Assembly: GCA_015232355.1 (NCBI GenBank) | Contig: JADFZW010000002.1 | Span: forward strand, 186,001-250,000 | Reading direction: 5' to 3' | DNA: 64,000 nucleotides | Source of the DNA: Oligoflexia bacterium | Lineage (GTDB): Bacteria > Bdellovibrionota > Bacteriovoracia > Bacteriovoracales > Bacteriovoracaceae | In this document: one piece after another, positions 18,579-29,669 of the stretch | Numbering within the stretch: position 1 is the stretch's first letter | Layout: the number at the start of each line of letters is the position of its first letter | The notes under the pieces: model-generated | Seen by the model: the letters and a program-made list of their open reading frames with translations, nothing else | The model's database searches: none | Told to the model about the DNA's origin: nothing | Program-made: the position numbers and the translations under genes

Positions 18579-18728
18579 TTACATCTTACAACATTTCTTT
18601 GCAGTTTTCTTAGTTGCTTTCTTTGCTACTTTCTTAGTTGCTTTTTTAGCTACTTTTTTTGTTGCTTTTTTAGCTACTACTTTCTTAGTTGCTTTCTTTG
18701 TTACTTTTTTTGTTGCTTTCTTTAACAT
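18579..18728 (-). CDS. 49-residue Lys/Ala/Thr-repeat protein, histone H1-like
   Basis: The minus strand encodes 49 residues from ATG 18728 to TAA 18579. After MLKKATKKV the body is repeated (A/V)-T/A-K-K units such as KKATKKVAKKATKK, ending AKKCCKM. About half the residues are Lys. This composition matches bacterial H1-like nucleoid proteins and the Lys-rich tails of HU-type proteins, which bind DNA by charge. GGAGG lies about seven bases before the ATG, an excellent ribosome site. A strong terminator follows 32 bases after the stop. The vicinal Cys pair near the end is unusual and could form disulphide links or bind metal. DNA binding is inferred from composition. Confidence 0.85.
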   Translation of the reverse strand: MLKKATKKVTKKATKKVVAKKATKKVAKKATKKVAKKATKKTAKKCCKM

Positions 18729-18879
18729 TACATAACCTCCAAAAAAAAATAATTATTGAAATTTGTTTTAGAATAAACATTTTTTTGTTTCAATGCAATC
18801 AAAAAATGAATAAAAAAAATTTTTTATTTAAAAAAAACTAGAAAAAATAAAAAATACAAAAAATTTTTTTTAAAAAAAA

Positions 18880-21495
18880 TTATTTATAGTCGAAATCAAG
18901 ATTATTTTCTTTCAAAATGATCGAAACACTTCCACCATGTTGTAATTTTCCAAACAAAATCTCTTTTGATAAGACCTTTTTTATTTTTTCATCAATCAAT
19001 CTTCCAATTGGTCGAGCTCCTAATCTAGTATCATAACCATTTTTTACTAACCACAACTTCGCTTCTTTAGTTAATTCCAACTCTACTTTTTTATCTTTTA
19101 ATTGAAATTTAAGCTCATTTAGAAATTTATCGACGATATTTTCGATATTCTTTGTTGATAATCTATTAAAATGAACAATTGCATCCAATCTGTTTCTAAA
19201 TTCTGGGGTAAAGAAATTTTTTAGGGCCTTATCTCTTTTATGTTCAATGTGTTCGATTTGTTCAACATCAATATCAATATTAGTATTAGTATCAGTATTA
19301 GTATCAGGATCAGTATTAGTATCAAAAGAATTTAAAAGTTTTGATGATCGTAACTCCGAACTTTGATTTTTACTTAAACCAAATCCAATTGAACCCGCCT
19401 CCATCTCTTGAGAACCAATATTTGTTGTCATTATTATAATCACATTCCTAAAATCAATAGATTTTCCAGTGGAATCAGCAAGCGTTCCATGATCCATTAC
19501 TTGTAATAAAATATTAAAAACATCTTGATGAGCCTTTTCAATCTCATCTAATAAAAGCACACAGTATGGATGTTTGTTGATAGCATCTGTTAGTTTACCT
19601 CCTTGGTCAAATCCAACATAACCAGGAGGAGCTCCAATTAATTTAGAAACAGAATGCTTCTCCATAAATTCTGACATATCAAAACGCTCAAAGTGCACAG
19701 ATAATACAAGTGATAATTGCTTTGCTAATTCAGTTTTCCCTACTCCTGTCGGGCCTGCAAATAAAAATGAGGCCACGGGTTTTCCAACTGAAGTAAGACC
19801 TGATCTTGAAAGTTGAATTGCATTTACAACCTTATCTATCGCTACATCTTGACCAAAAATAACATGCTTTAACATATCTTCTAGATTTTTCAATTTCTCT
19901 TTTTCATTACTTGAAAGTGATTTTTTTGGAATTCTGGCCAAAGAAGCAACAATTTCTTCAATATCATTTACTGTTACATTAGATCTTTTTCTCTTTGATT
20001 TACCACCGTCATTAACAACATCTTTTTCTTTACTCACTCCTCTTTTAATTTGAACATATGAACCAGATTCATCGATGACATCAATCGCCTTATCTGGTAA
20101 TTTTTTGTCAGAAATATGTTTCGAGGCCAAATTTACTGCTAACTCAATTATTGGTTTTGAATAATAAACCTTGTGATGTTTTTCGAAACGATCTTTGATT
20201 CCTTCGATTATCTTAATGGTATCAGCAACACTCGGCTCTCTGATGTCAACTTTTTGAAATCTTCTTATCAATGCTTGATCTTTTTCCATGAATTTTCTAA
20301 ATTCATCATATGTAGTGCTACCCATGCACTTAACATCTCCACTCGCTAATACTGGTTTTAATAAATTGGATACATCCATACTTCCACCAGTCGTTGCACC
20401 AGCACCCATGATTGTATGAATTTCATCAATAAATAAAATACTACCTCCAGATTTATTTTCCTCCACTAAACCCTTTAGTACTAACTTTAATCTTTCCTCA
20501 AAATCTCCTCTGAATTTAGTTCCTGCTATCACTGATCCTAAATCAAGAGCATAAACTTTTGTTGTTCGTAATAACTCCGGCACTTCACCATTTTCTATCG
20601 CCAGCACCAATCCATGGGCCAAAGCAGTCTTACCAACTCCAGAATCACCCACTAACAATGGATTATTTTTATTCTTTCTACAAAGAATTTGAATTATTCT
20701 TGCAATCTCCTCTTTTCTTCCTACTAATGGTTCTAACTTTTCCTGTCTTGCAAGTTGATTTAAATTTATCGCAAACTCATTTAAAACTTGAACACAATCA
20801 GTTTTAGTTTTAGTTGATCCATCAGCAGATTTGCTACTACTACTGCCAGATGATGCTGATCCAGATCCCATCTCTGATTTAGATGACCTTCTATCTCTTT
20901 CTCCCCTATCTCCCCTTTCTCCTCTCGCCCCTCTCTCTCCTTCTGCTGAAGATTCATTTTCAAAACCATAATCAAAACTAGTAATTGGTTTGTCCAAAGA
21001 GTGGGCCACAAGTTCAACGATAGAAAGTCTGGAGATATTTTGTTTTTCTAAGAGATAAACAGCGTAGCTCTCCCTTTCAGCATAGATTGCGATCAATACA
21101 TTTATACCTTGAATACGATCCTTTTCTGCTGCTTGAATATGCATCGCTGCTCTTTGAATCACTCTTTGTAAGGCCAAAGATAATTCCGGCCGATACATTA
21201 TTCCGTTTAGCTTTGCTATCTTCTTTAATTCCTCTGTTTCGAATTGCAAATCATATAGAGTTTTGATTTCTTCATCCGATAAAATACTAAAGTTGGAATC
21301 ATCAGTTATGTATTGTTGAAGTCCGTCTCTCAATTCATCTATATTTGCACCACACTTTCTTAAAACATCTATTACTTCCGAATCGTACTGAAGCATGGCC
21401 AATAAAATATTTTCTAAAGTTATAAACTCATGCTTTTTTTCATTTGCCACTTTGATGGCAACATTAAAAACATATTCTAACTTTTGACCTAACAT
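18880..21495 (-). CDS. clpA: ClpA, ATP-dependent Clp protease unfoldase subunit
   Basis: AAA+ unfoldase that feeds substrates to ClpP and receives N-degron cargo from ClpS. The N-domain starts LEYVFNVAIKVANEKKHEFI. The first ATPase domain has GDSGVGKT (about 282-289) and the second GPTGVGKT (about 580-587). The ClpP-docking loop reads SIGFG (about 701). At 871 residues it is about 110 longer than E. coli ClpA. One insert is a GER/Ser-rich linker (about 183-236) between the N-domain and D1. Another is an Asp-Thr-Asn repeat (about 724-745) just after the docking loop. AAGGA precedes the ATG. clpS lies 39 bases upstream, the usual operon. clpP is not in the window. Confidence 0.96.
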   Translation of the reverse strand: MLGQKLEYVFNVAIKVANEKKHEFITLENILLAMLQYDSEVIDVLRKCGANIDELRDGLQQYITDDSNFSILSDEEIKTLYDLQFETEELKKIAKLNGIMYRPELSLALQRVIQRAAMHIQAAEKDRIQGINVLIAIYAERESYAVYLLEKQNISRLSIVELVAHSLDKPITSFDYGFENESSAEGERGARGERGDRGERDRRSSKSEMGSGSASSGSSSSKSADGSTKTKTDCVQVLNEFAINLNQLARQEKLEPLVGRKEEIARIIQILCRKNKNNPLLVGDSGVGKTALAHGLVLAIENGEVPELLRTTKVYALDLGSVIAGTKFRGDFEERLKLVLKGLVEENKSGGSILFIDEIHTIMGAGATTGGSMDVSNLLKPVLASGDVKCMGSTTYDEFRKFMEKDQALIRRFQKVDIREPSVADTIKIIEGIKDRFEKHHKVYYSKPIIELAVNLASKHISDKKLPDKAIDVIDESGSYVQIKRGVSKEKDVVNDGGKSKRKRSNVTVNDIEEIVASLARIPKKSLSSNEKEKLKNLEDMLKHVIFGQDVAIDKVVNAIQLSRSGLTSVGKPVASFLFAGPTGVGKTELAKQLSLVLSVHFERFDMSEFMEKHSVSKLIGAPPGYVGFDQGGKLTDAINKHPYCVLLLDEIEKAHQDVFNILLQVMDHGTLADSTGKSIDFRNVIIIMTTNIGSQEMEAGSIGFGLSKNQSSELRSSKLLNSFDTNTDPDTNTDTNTNIDIDVEQIEHIEHKRDKALKNFFTPEFRNRLDAIVHFNRLSTKNIENIVDKFLNELKFQLKDKKVELELTKEAKLWLVKNGYDTRLGARPIGRLIDEKIKKVLSKEILFGKLQHGGSVSIILKENNLDFDYK

Positions 21496-21534
21496 AAACT
21501 CATATCCTTTTTTTAAATTCTAATATTTTTATTT

Positions 21535-21909
21535 CTACTCTGGCTCTAAAGTACATTTTAATGGATGTCCGTGCTCACGAGCATAACGTTTTACCTGAAC
21601 AACTTTAGTCTCTGCTACTTCATATCCATAGACACCACAAACTCCAGCACCCTGACGGTGAACTTTCAACATTATCTCTTGAGCTTCTTGTAACGATTTA
21701 TGAAAAATCTTTTGTAAAACTAAAACAACAAACTCCATTGTTGTATAATCATCATTATGTAACAAAACTTTATACTTCTTTGGTAGTTCTGTTTTTATAT
21801 CATTAACAACCGCCAAATCTCTTTCAGTATTATCATTAGAACCAGAACCAGAACCAGAAGCAGAAGCATTTGAATTATAAATTGAATTAGAAATAGAATT
21901 AATTTTCAT
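21535..21909 (-). CDS. clpS: ClpS adaptor of the N-end rule pathway
   Basis: ClpS delivers proteins with bulky hydrophobic N-termini to ClpA. The core is typical: [18 protein letters not shown] with the Asn-Asp-Asp substrate pocket, then [20 protein letters not shown] and a C-terminal [11 protein letters not shown]. The N-terminal tail, which enters the ClpA pore, is a low-complexity Ser/Asn/Gly stretch (SASGSGSGS), unusual in composition. ATG 21909 follows AGGAAA by about six bases and is preferred to a TTG at 21930, giving 124 residues. It is the first gene of clpS-clpA. Confidence 0.95.
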   Translation of the reverse strand: MKINSISNSIYNSNASASGSGSGSNDNTERDLAVVNDIKTELPKKYKVLLHNDDYTTMEFVVLVLQKIFHKSLQEAQEIMLKVHRQGAGVCGVYGYEVAETKVVQVKRYAREHGHPLKCTLEPE

Positions 21910-21951
21910 AGGTATTTTCCTATAATACAAATATAAATAAGATCATAAAAA

Positions 21952-22008
21952 AAAACCCTACTTCAAATAACTGACTACATCAAGTCCATATTATTTTTGT
22001 AGGGTTTT
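21952..22008 (-). terminator. probable terminator after rpsA
   Basis: AAAACCCTAC (21952-21961) pairs with GTAGGGTTTT (21999-22008). On the minus strand the second arm runs into a T-rich tract, as expected for an intrinsic terminator of the S1 transcript. The loop is long, about 37 bases, but contains an inner dyad (GACT...AGTC). Confidence 0.6.
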
Positions 22009-22062
22009 AAAAATCTTAAGACTTAAAAAATATTAAATCTCGATGTCTTATATGATTAATGA

Positions 22063-23865
22063 TTATTCGTTATTGCTACCACTTCCTCCACCAGATGAGA
22101 TATCAATATTTTTAAATTTATCTGCCAAAGTTGCACCTCTTACATCATCTTGTTTAAAACCCTTCATTGCCTTATCACTCTCAGCTTTTTCTACAGCTTT
22201 AAGAGATAATGCTATTTTTTTAGAATCTTTATCAACGGAAATAATCATCGCCATTGGACGATCACCACGTTTTAAGATATCTGATGGACGTTCAACTCTC
22301 TCATCTGAAAGTTCGGAGATATGAATAAGTCCCTCGATACCAGTTTCTAATTCAACAAAAGCACCAAATTCTGTAACTCGAACAACTTCTGCTTGAACAA
22401 GAGTTCCTACAGGGAAACGCTCTTCAATTCGCTTCCATGGATCCTCTTCTAATTGCTTTATGCCTAAACAGAATTTTTGATTATCTCTATCTACAGTTAG
22501 AACTTTTGCTTCAATTCTATCGCCAATTTTAAATTCTTCATTCAAGTTTAGATTCTTTTTAACCCAAGAGATATCTGAAATGTGAATTAGAGCATCAATA
22601 TCTTCTCCAAGATCAACGAAAATTCCAAAATCAACAATCGATTTAACTGTTCCATTAACTCTTGTACCAAACTCATATTTCTTAACTAAAGCGTCCCATG
22701 GATTTGGCATTAATTGTTTAATACCAAGAGAGATACGTTTATTTTCAACATCAACTTCTAAAACTTGTGCTTCAACTTCATCACCAATATTAACTAACTT
22801 TGATGGGTGCTTTATCTTTTGTGTCCAACTCATCTCAGAGATATGAATTAAACCTTCAATGCCACCTTCGAGTTCAACGAAAACACCATAATCTTTAATT
22901 GAAACAACTGATCCTTTAACTTTTGTACCAGGAGCAAATCTAACACTTGCAGATTCCCATGGATTTGGTTGAACTTGTTTAAGACCAAGAGAGACTCTCT
23001 CTTTATCTTGATCATATTTTAAAATCTTAACTTCAATTTCATCACCAACATTTAAAATGTGTCCTGGATGTTTTACTCTACCCCATGACATATCTGTAAT
23101 GTGTAACAATCCATCAACTCCACCTAAATCAATGAAGGCACCATAATCTGTAATATTTTTTACGATACCTTTAACGATCATACCCTCTTGAATTGCTGAT
23201 AGAGTTTCATCACGTAAACGTCCTCTCTCTTCTTGAAGGATAGTTCTTCGAGAAAGAACAATGTTGCCACGTTTTTTATTGAATTTTATAACTTTGAACT
23301 TCATAACCTTGCCAATATATTTATCAAGATTACGAGTTGGCCTGATATCTATTTGTGATCCAGGTAAGAATGCTTTCACTCCAATATCAACAGAGAGACC
23401 GCCCTTAACTTTTTGTATTACCGTTCCTTCAACTGGTTCACCATTTTCACATGCATTAGAAATTTTATCCCATGCTTTTAAAATTTCCGCTTTATCTTTA
23501 GATAAAACTAAATTTCCCATCGATGATTCTAATCTCTCAAGATAAACATCGATCTCATCTCCGGCCCTTACTTTCAAACTGCCATCGAAATTTCTAAACT
23601 CTTTTGATGGAACCAATCCCTCTTGTTTATATCCGATGTCTACAGTCACGTATTCATCAGACACATTCACCACTTTACCTTTAAAAACCTCTCCTTCCAC
23701 AAAACTTCTAGACATAGAAGTCTCGATTAAACTGTGAAACTCCCCACTACTACTTCTCGCACTCGCATTCGTTAATTCATCGTCTGCAGAGAAATCCTCC
23801 TCATAAACGACTTCAAACTCTTGTGCCCACTTAGGGACGTTTCTTTCTTCATTTTTTTGTATCAT
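22063..23865 (-). CDS. rpsA: 30S ribosomal protein S1
   Basis: S1 binds mRNA on the 30S subunit and helps start translation on structured or weak leaders. The roughly 600-residue chain contains six S1 (OB-fold) repeats. The later ones are highly alike: GAFIDLGGVDGLLHITDMSW, GVFVELEGGIEGLIHISEMS, GIFVDLGEDIDALIHISDIS and GAFVELETGIEGLIHISELS. The first two are more divergent, as in E. coli. ATG 23865 follows GAGAGGA by five bases and replaces a TTG at 23877. The tail ends in a Gly/Ser/Asn run. Strong S1 function fits the many genes here with weak ribosome sites. Confidence 0.97.
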   Translation of the reverse strand: MIQKNEERNVPKWAQEFEVVYEEDFSADDELTNASARSSSGEFHSLIETSMSRSFVEGEVFKGKVVNVSDEYVTVDIGYKQEGLVPSKEFRNFDGSLKVRAGDEIDVYLERLESSMGNLVLSKDKAEILKAWDKISNACENGEPVEGTVIQKVKGGLSVDIGVKAFLPGSQIDIRPTRNLDKYIGKVMKFKVIKFNKKRGNIVLSRRTILQEERGRLRDETLSAIQEGMIVKGIVKNITDYGAFIDLGGVDGLLHITDMSWGRVKHPGHILNVGDEIEVKILKYDQDKERVSLGLKQVQPNPWESASVRFAPGTKVKGSVVSIKDYGVFVELEGGIEGLIHISEMSWTQKIKHPSKLVNIGDEVEAQVLEVDVENKRISLGIKQLMPNPWDALVKKYEFGTRVNGTVKSIVDFGIFVDLGEDIDALIHISDISWVKKNLNLNEEFKIGDRIEAKVLTVDRDNQKFCLGIKQLEEDPWKRIEERFPVGTLVQAEVVRVTEFGAFVELETGIEGLIHISELSDERVERPSDILKRGDRPMAMIISVDKDSKKIALSLKAVEKAESDKAMKGFKQDDVRGATLADKFKNIDISSGGGSGSNNE

Positions 23866-23977
23866 AAATCCTCTCAAAAATTGACATTAATTCTCCTACT
23901 GGAGAATGCTTTATGTTATAGGTTTAAAATACAAATTAGTCAATAGATTATAGATCATCTGTAAGATATCAGAGAGC

Positions 23978-24006
23978 AAACATCAAACAGTAAACATCAA
24001 ACAGTA
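23978..24006. repeat. 14-bp tandem duplication
   Basis: AAACATCAAACAGT occurs twice in tandem just downstream of the DUF1667 gene stop (minus strand) and upstream of rpsA. It is part of a recurring pattern of short intergenic duplications in this window. Confidence 0.75.
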
Positions 24007-24021
24007 AAATGAAGATAAGAA

Positions 24022-24390
24022 TTATTTTTTGCAGATTTCTCTTGTAGCAACAATGTCTGCGCCTGTTCCCATAATATTTTTCACAATCACATCTCCAACT
24101 TTAATTGGAGCATGAGCAAATAATTTAGAAACATTCAAGGTCATATCTCCTAAAATCTCTTTAGGAATTGCAATACTAGTTTTCACTGGGCACATGGTGA
24201 TCTCTCCATCCACCACTCGAATAATTGTTGTAAGAGTACGCTTAGGATCAACAACTTCTTCCTTAACGTAATTTTCACCGCGCTTACAACGAAATCCTTC
24301 GACCTCACTTAAATTACCTTCATCATCAAAAGTAACTTGAATTTTACAACTGGTTGGACATATTATGCAAATTAATTCTCTCTTATCCAT
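24022..24390 (-). CDS. DUF1667 zinc/iron-site protein of the glycerol operon
   Basis: The 122-residue protein matches the DUF1667 pattern: a CxxCxxxC cluster at C8, C11 and C15 (CIICPTSC), a further Cys near 34 (FRCKRGENYV), the core VVDPKRTLTTIIRV and a CPVKTS motif. Members of this family occur almost always beside GlpA/GlpB-like flavoproteins and may form a metal-bearing subunit or assembly factor. Here it is the last gene of glpF-glpK-glpA-like-glpB-like and overlaps the upstream gene by 19 bases, indicating translational coupling. The exact role is not established. Confidence 0.88.
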   Translation of the reverse strand: MDKRELICIICPTSCKIQVTFDDEGNLSEVEGFRCKRGENYVKEEVVDPKRTLTTIIRVVDGEITMCPVKTSIAIPKEILGDMTLNVSKLFAHAPIKVGDVIVKNIMGTGADIVATREICKK

Positions 24391-25616
24391 ATCTTTATCT
24401 CTCTTTGTATGCCTTCTTCTATATCTTCAAAATGTTTTGCTGGAATTAAAACTGAACTCATCTCATTTGGTTGCAAGTAAGGAAACTTTCTTTCAAAATT
24501 ATTTAGTTTTAATACAACATCACTTAGTGGTCTTCTCACTCTGAAATGAAATCTTACATCGCTCTTTCCACTAATCTTTTTTGGCAACAGATAGCGAATA
24601 AAATCATCGTGAGTAACTATAATATCCGACTCTGCAAAAACTCCTCCTGAAATATACTCGGCAACTTTTTTTCCCACTGTTTGCGCTTCCACTGCCAGCT
24701 TATCTACTAGATCGTGAACATGAAGTGCATTTCCACAAGAAAAAATACCTGAAATATTTGTCATATAATTTTCATCTACAATTGCACCATTAGTTGCAGG
24801 ATCTAATTTAACTTGCGCCATCTCTGCCAATTCGTTTTCAGGAATAAGGCCAATTGATAATAAAACTGTATCGCAATTAATTTCAAACTCTGTTCCTCTT
24901 ATTGCTCGCATATTCTCATCAACTCTCGCAATCTTCACCTTTTCCACTCTATTTTTTCCAACAATATCAATTATAGTGTGTGAGAGATAAAGTGGAATTC
25001 CAAAATCATCTAAGCATTGAACAACATTTCTTGATAATCCTCCAACAAAACTACTCGCCTCTAAAACTGCCAACACCTTTGCTCCTTGAAAGGTAAGTCT
25101 TCTGGCCATAATAAGTCCGATATCACCAGAACCCAAAATCACCACTCTCTTACCTGGAAGATATCCATCGATGTTGATAAATTTTTGCGCCAATCCTGCT
25201 GTATACACTCCTGCAGGACGATCACCTGGAATATGAATTACTCCGCGTGCGCGCTCTCTACAACCAGTACAAAAAACAATTGCTTGTGCTTTTATTTTTT
25301 CAATTCCCTTCTCTGCAGAAATAGTTGTGATAACCTTATCTTCACTAACTCTAATCACTGAAGTTGAGAGCCGAATTTCAATTCCCAGCTCTTTTGCTTC
25401 ACTGTAAACTCTCCATGCATACTCTGGCCCAGTTAACTCCTCTTTGTATTGTGTGAGTCCAAAGCCAGTGTGAATACATTGATTAAGAATTCCTCCTGGA
25501 TGTTTTTCCCGATCTAAAACTAAAACCTTTTTTTTAGAATTTTTAGTAATTGCGATTGCTACAGACAAACCTGCAGGGCCGGCCCCAATTATTACACATG
25601 AGTATTGTTCATCCAT
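24372..25616 (-). CDS. FAD/NAD-linked oxidoreductase, GlpB-like subunit
   Basis: A 414-residue pyridine-nucleotide-disulphide-type flavoprotein. FAD-binding IIGAGPAGLSVA lies at the N-terminus (about 9-20), and a second dinucleotide motif VVILGSGDIGLIMARRL near 163-179 should bind NAD(P)H. IFSCGNALHVHDLVD is the C-terminal FAD contact. Family members next to a GlpA-like dehydrogenase pass electrons from glycerol-3-phosphate oxidation or act as an NAD(P)H-linked partner. It follows the GlpA-like gene by 12 bases and overlaps the DUF1667 gene. It differs from E. coli GlpB, which lacks this domain layout, so the call is by context and fold. Confidence 0.85.
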   Translation of the reverse strand: MDEQYSCVIIGAGPAGLSVAIAITKNSKKKVLVLDREKHPGGILNQCIHTGFGLTQYKEELTGPEYAWRVYSEAKELGIEIRLSTSVIRVSEDKVITTISAEKGIEKIKAQAIVFCTGCRERARGVIHIPGDRPAGVYTAGLAQKFINIDGYLPGKRVVILGSGDIGLIMARRLTFQGAKVLAVLEASSFVGGLSRNVVQCLDDFGIPLYLSHTIIDIVGKNRVEKVKIARVDENMRAIRGTEFEINCDTVLLSIGLIPENELAEMAQVKLDPATNGAIVDENYMTNISGIFSCGNALHVHDLVDKLAVEAQTVGKKVAEYISGGVFAESDIIVTHDDFIRYLLPKKISGKSDVRFHFRVRRPLSDVVLKLNNFERKFPYLQPNEMSSVLIPAKHFEDIEEGIQREIKIWIREN

Positions 25617-25628
25617 TATTCTTTTTCC

Positions 25629-27152
25629 TTATATTTTTTCCTTCTGTTTTTTTAAATCCTCAACTAAAATATTACTTCCTTCTCCTCTTTTAGTAATTTC
25701 CAGAGGAGAAATATCAAGCCCCTTCGCTAAAAGCTCCATGGTTTTAAATGAACAAAAACCACCCTGACAACGTCCCATTCCTGCGCGAGTTCTAAATTTC
25801 ACACCATCAAGCGTTTGCGCTCCATTCTCAATGGCATTCATAATTTCTCCTTCAGAGACCATCTCACATCTACAAACAATCTTTCCATAATCTGGTTCGC
25901 TCTTTATTAACTTATCTAATTCATCATCAGACATTTCACGAATTTTTTTAGGATTAGGATTAGTTGATACAAAATACTTATTTGCTTTCAAAACCACTCC
26001 ATCATCTTTCAAAATGCTAATAACTTTTTCTGCAATTGCTGGTGCAGCTGTAAGTCCTGGTGATTGAATACCCGCCACATTGATAAATCCTGGTACATCA
26101 TCAGTCTTTGCAATAATAAAATCATCATCCCCATCTGGATCTTTAACATATTTTCCTTTAGCATTTTTGATTAACTTCACTGGTACTGGTCTATTGCCTG
26201 CAAATGTTGAAATTAAATACTTGTGATGAATAGCGGGAATCATTTGTTTTGCTTTATCAAAGATCTGCCAACATACTTCATCAGTTGTAGTTAAATCATT
26301 TTTATCATCAATATCTTCGGCCGATGGCCCAACCATAATGGTACCATCGAGAGTAGGAATAACTAAAGTACCCTTACTAGTCTTGGAGGGCAGAGGGAAA
26401 ATCACTTGCTTTACTAATCCCTTTAATTTTTTATCTAATAAATACTCTTCGCCCTTACGAGGGATAATTTTAAAATTATATATTCCCACCATATTGGCAA
26501 TTCGATCACCGTAAAGGCCGGCAGCATTTATTATATATTTTGTATTGTAGCGATCTTTAGTCGTAATCACTTCGGTTGTTTTAGCAACTCTATCACCAAT
26601 AGAGATTACTTCTTCGCTGGTCTTAATTTCCGCTCCATTTTTCTTCGCATTCTGAGCTAACAAAAAAACAAATTCGTAAGGATTAACCACTCCGGCAGTA
26701 GGAGCATAAAGAGCGCCAATCACATCAGTAGACAAACTTGGTTCATATTGATGAACTTCACTTTCATTTAAAATTTTCATTCCAGGAACACCACACTCTT
26801 CACCCCATCTTTTAAATTTTTCCAGATCAGGAATCTCCTCTGATTGTTTGATGATAACTAATTCACCAACTCTCTTAAAGGGAACACCCAATTCTAAATG
26901 TAATTGATCGTAGAGAAAATTTCCTCGAGCACACAGCGGTCCTTTTAATGTATTAGGAGGAGAATGAAAACCGGCATGAACAATGCCACTATTTGATTTG
27001 GAAACTCCAAAGGAGAGTTCTGCTTCTTTTTCTATCAAGCAAATTTTAAGATCATAGCGGGATAATTCTCTGATGATAGATGCACCAACAATTCCTCCGC
27101 CGATAACAATCACATCATAATTATTGTTACTGTTGCTTTTACTGCTGACCAC
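25629..27152 (-). CDS. GlpA-like glycerol-3-phosphate dehydrogenase with BFD iron-sulphur domain
   Basis: This flavoprotein oxidises glycerol-3-phosphate to dihydroxyacetone phosphate, or a related substrate. The FAD motif VIVIGGGIVGASIIREL is at the N-terminus (GGGIVG 18-23), and the DAO-fold core has the contact VPGFINVAGIQSPGLTAAP. A C-terminal BFD-like [2Fe-2S] domain carries Cys at about 424, 426, 462 and 467 (CRC and CQGGFC). This layout is that of anaerobic GlpA-type enzymes rather than aerobic GlpD. The start appears to be GTG four bases after AGGAGG. It sits between glpK and the GlpB-like gene, which supports glycerol use. It lacks an obvious membrane helix. Confidence 0.88.
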   Translation of the reverse strand: MVSSKSNSNNNYDVIVIGGGIVGASIIRELSRYDLKICLIEKEAELSFGVSKSNSGIVHAGFHSPPNTLKGPLCARGNFLYDQLHLELGVPFKRVGELVIIKQSEEIPDLEKFKRWGEECGVPGMKILNESEVHQYEPSLSTDVIGALYAPTAGVVNPYEFVFLLAQNAKKNGAEIKTSEEVISIGDRVAKTTEVITTKDRYNTKYIINAAGLYGDRIANMVGIYNFKIIPRKGEEYLLDKKLKGLVKQVIFPLPSKTSKGTLVIPTLDGTIMVGPSAEDIDDKNDLTTTDEVCWQIFDKAKQMIPAIHHKYLISTFAGNRPVPVKLIKNAKGKYVKDPDGDDDFIIAKTDDVPGFINVAGIQSPGLTAAPAIAEKVISILKDDGVVLKANKYFVSTNPNPKKIREMSDDELDKLIKSEPDYGKIVCRCEMVSEGEIMNAIENGAQTLDGVKFRTRAGMGRCQGGFCSFKTMELLAKGLDISPLEITKRGEGSNILVEDLKKQKEKI

Positions 27153-27195
27153 ATGACCTCCTTGTCATTGTCAAATTCTCTACTTCTCTATTTCT

Positions 27196-29494
<2,299 letters not shown>

Positions 29495-29585
29495 GAAATA
29501 ATCTCCTTGTTAAAATAAAATAATTCACTTTCAGTATTATCTTGGTTTCCTATAGAAAAAATTTTGTAGCAAGCACTATAGCAGA

Positions 29586-29602
29586 TGGCATTCGACTTGC
29601 AC
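29586..29602 (+). promoter_or_regulatory. sigma-54 (-24/-12) promoter
   Basis: TGGCATTCGACTTGCA matches the sigma-54 consensus TGGCAC-N5-TTGCA. GG and GC are separated by exactly ten bases, the spacing the factor requires. A start site near 29612 would give a leader of about 57 bases to the gene at 29670. No activator-binding repeat was recognised upstream; the promoter would need one, and the space is shared with the divergent glpF promoter. Confidence 0.72.
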
Positions 29603-29669
29603 ACTATTTTGATGACGTTTTTATTAAGAAGTGAACTAATAAAATATTATATAGGAAGAAGTAAATAAA

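Noticed and set aside
18520-18735. Plus-strand frame encoding a Phe/Val/Ala-rich hydrophobic peptide
   Set aside because: It is the antisense image of the Lys/Ala-repeat gene, whose AAA/AAG codons read as TTT/CTT; it has no ribosome site and runs through the terminator hairpin.
20781-21017. Collagen-like GER repeat as a separate gene in another frame
   Set aside because: The frame lies inside clpA; the repeats are the in-frame ClpA linker read out of phase, and it has no ribosome site.
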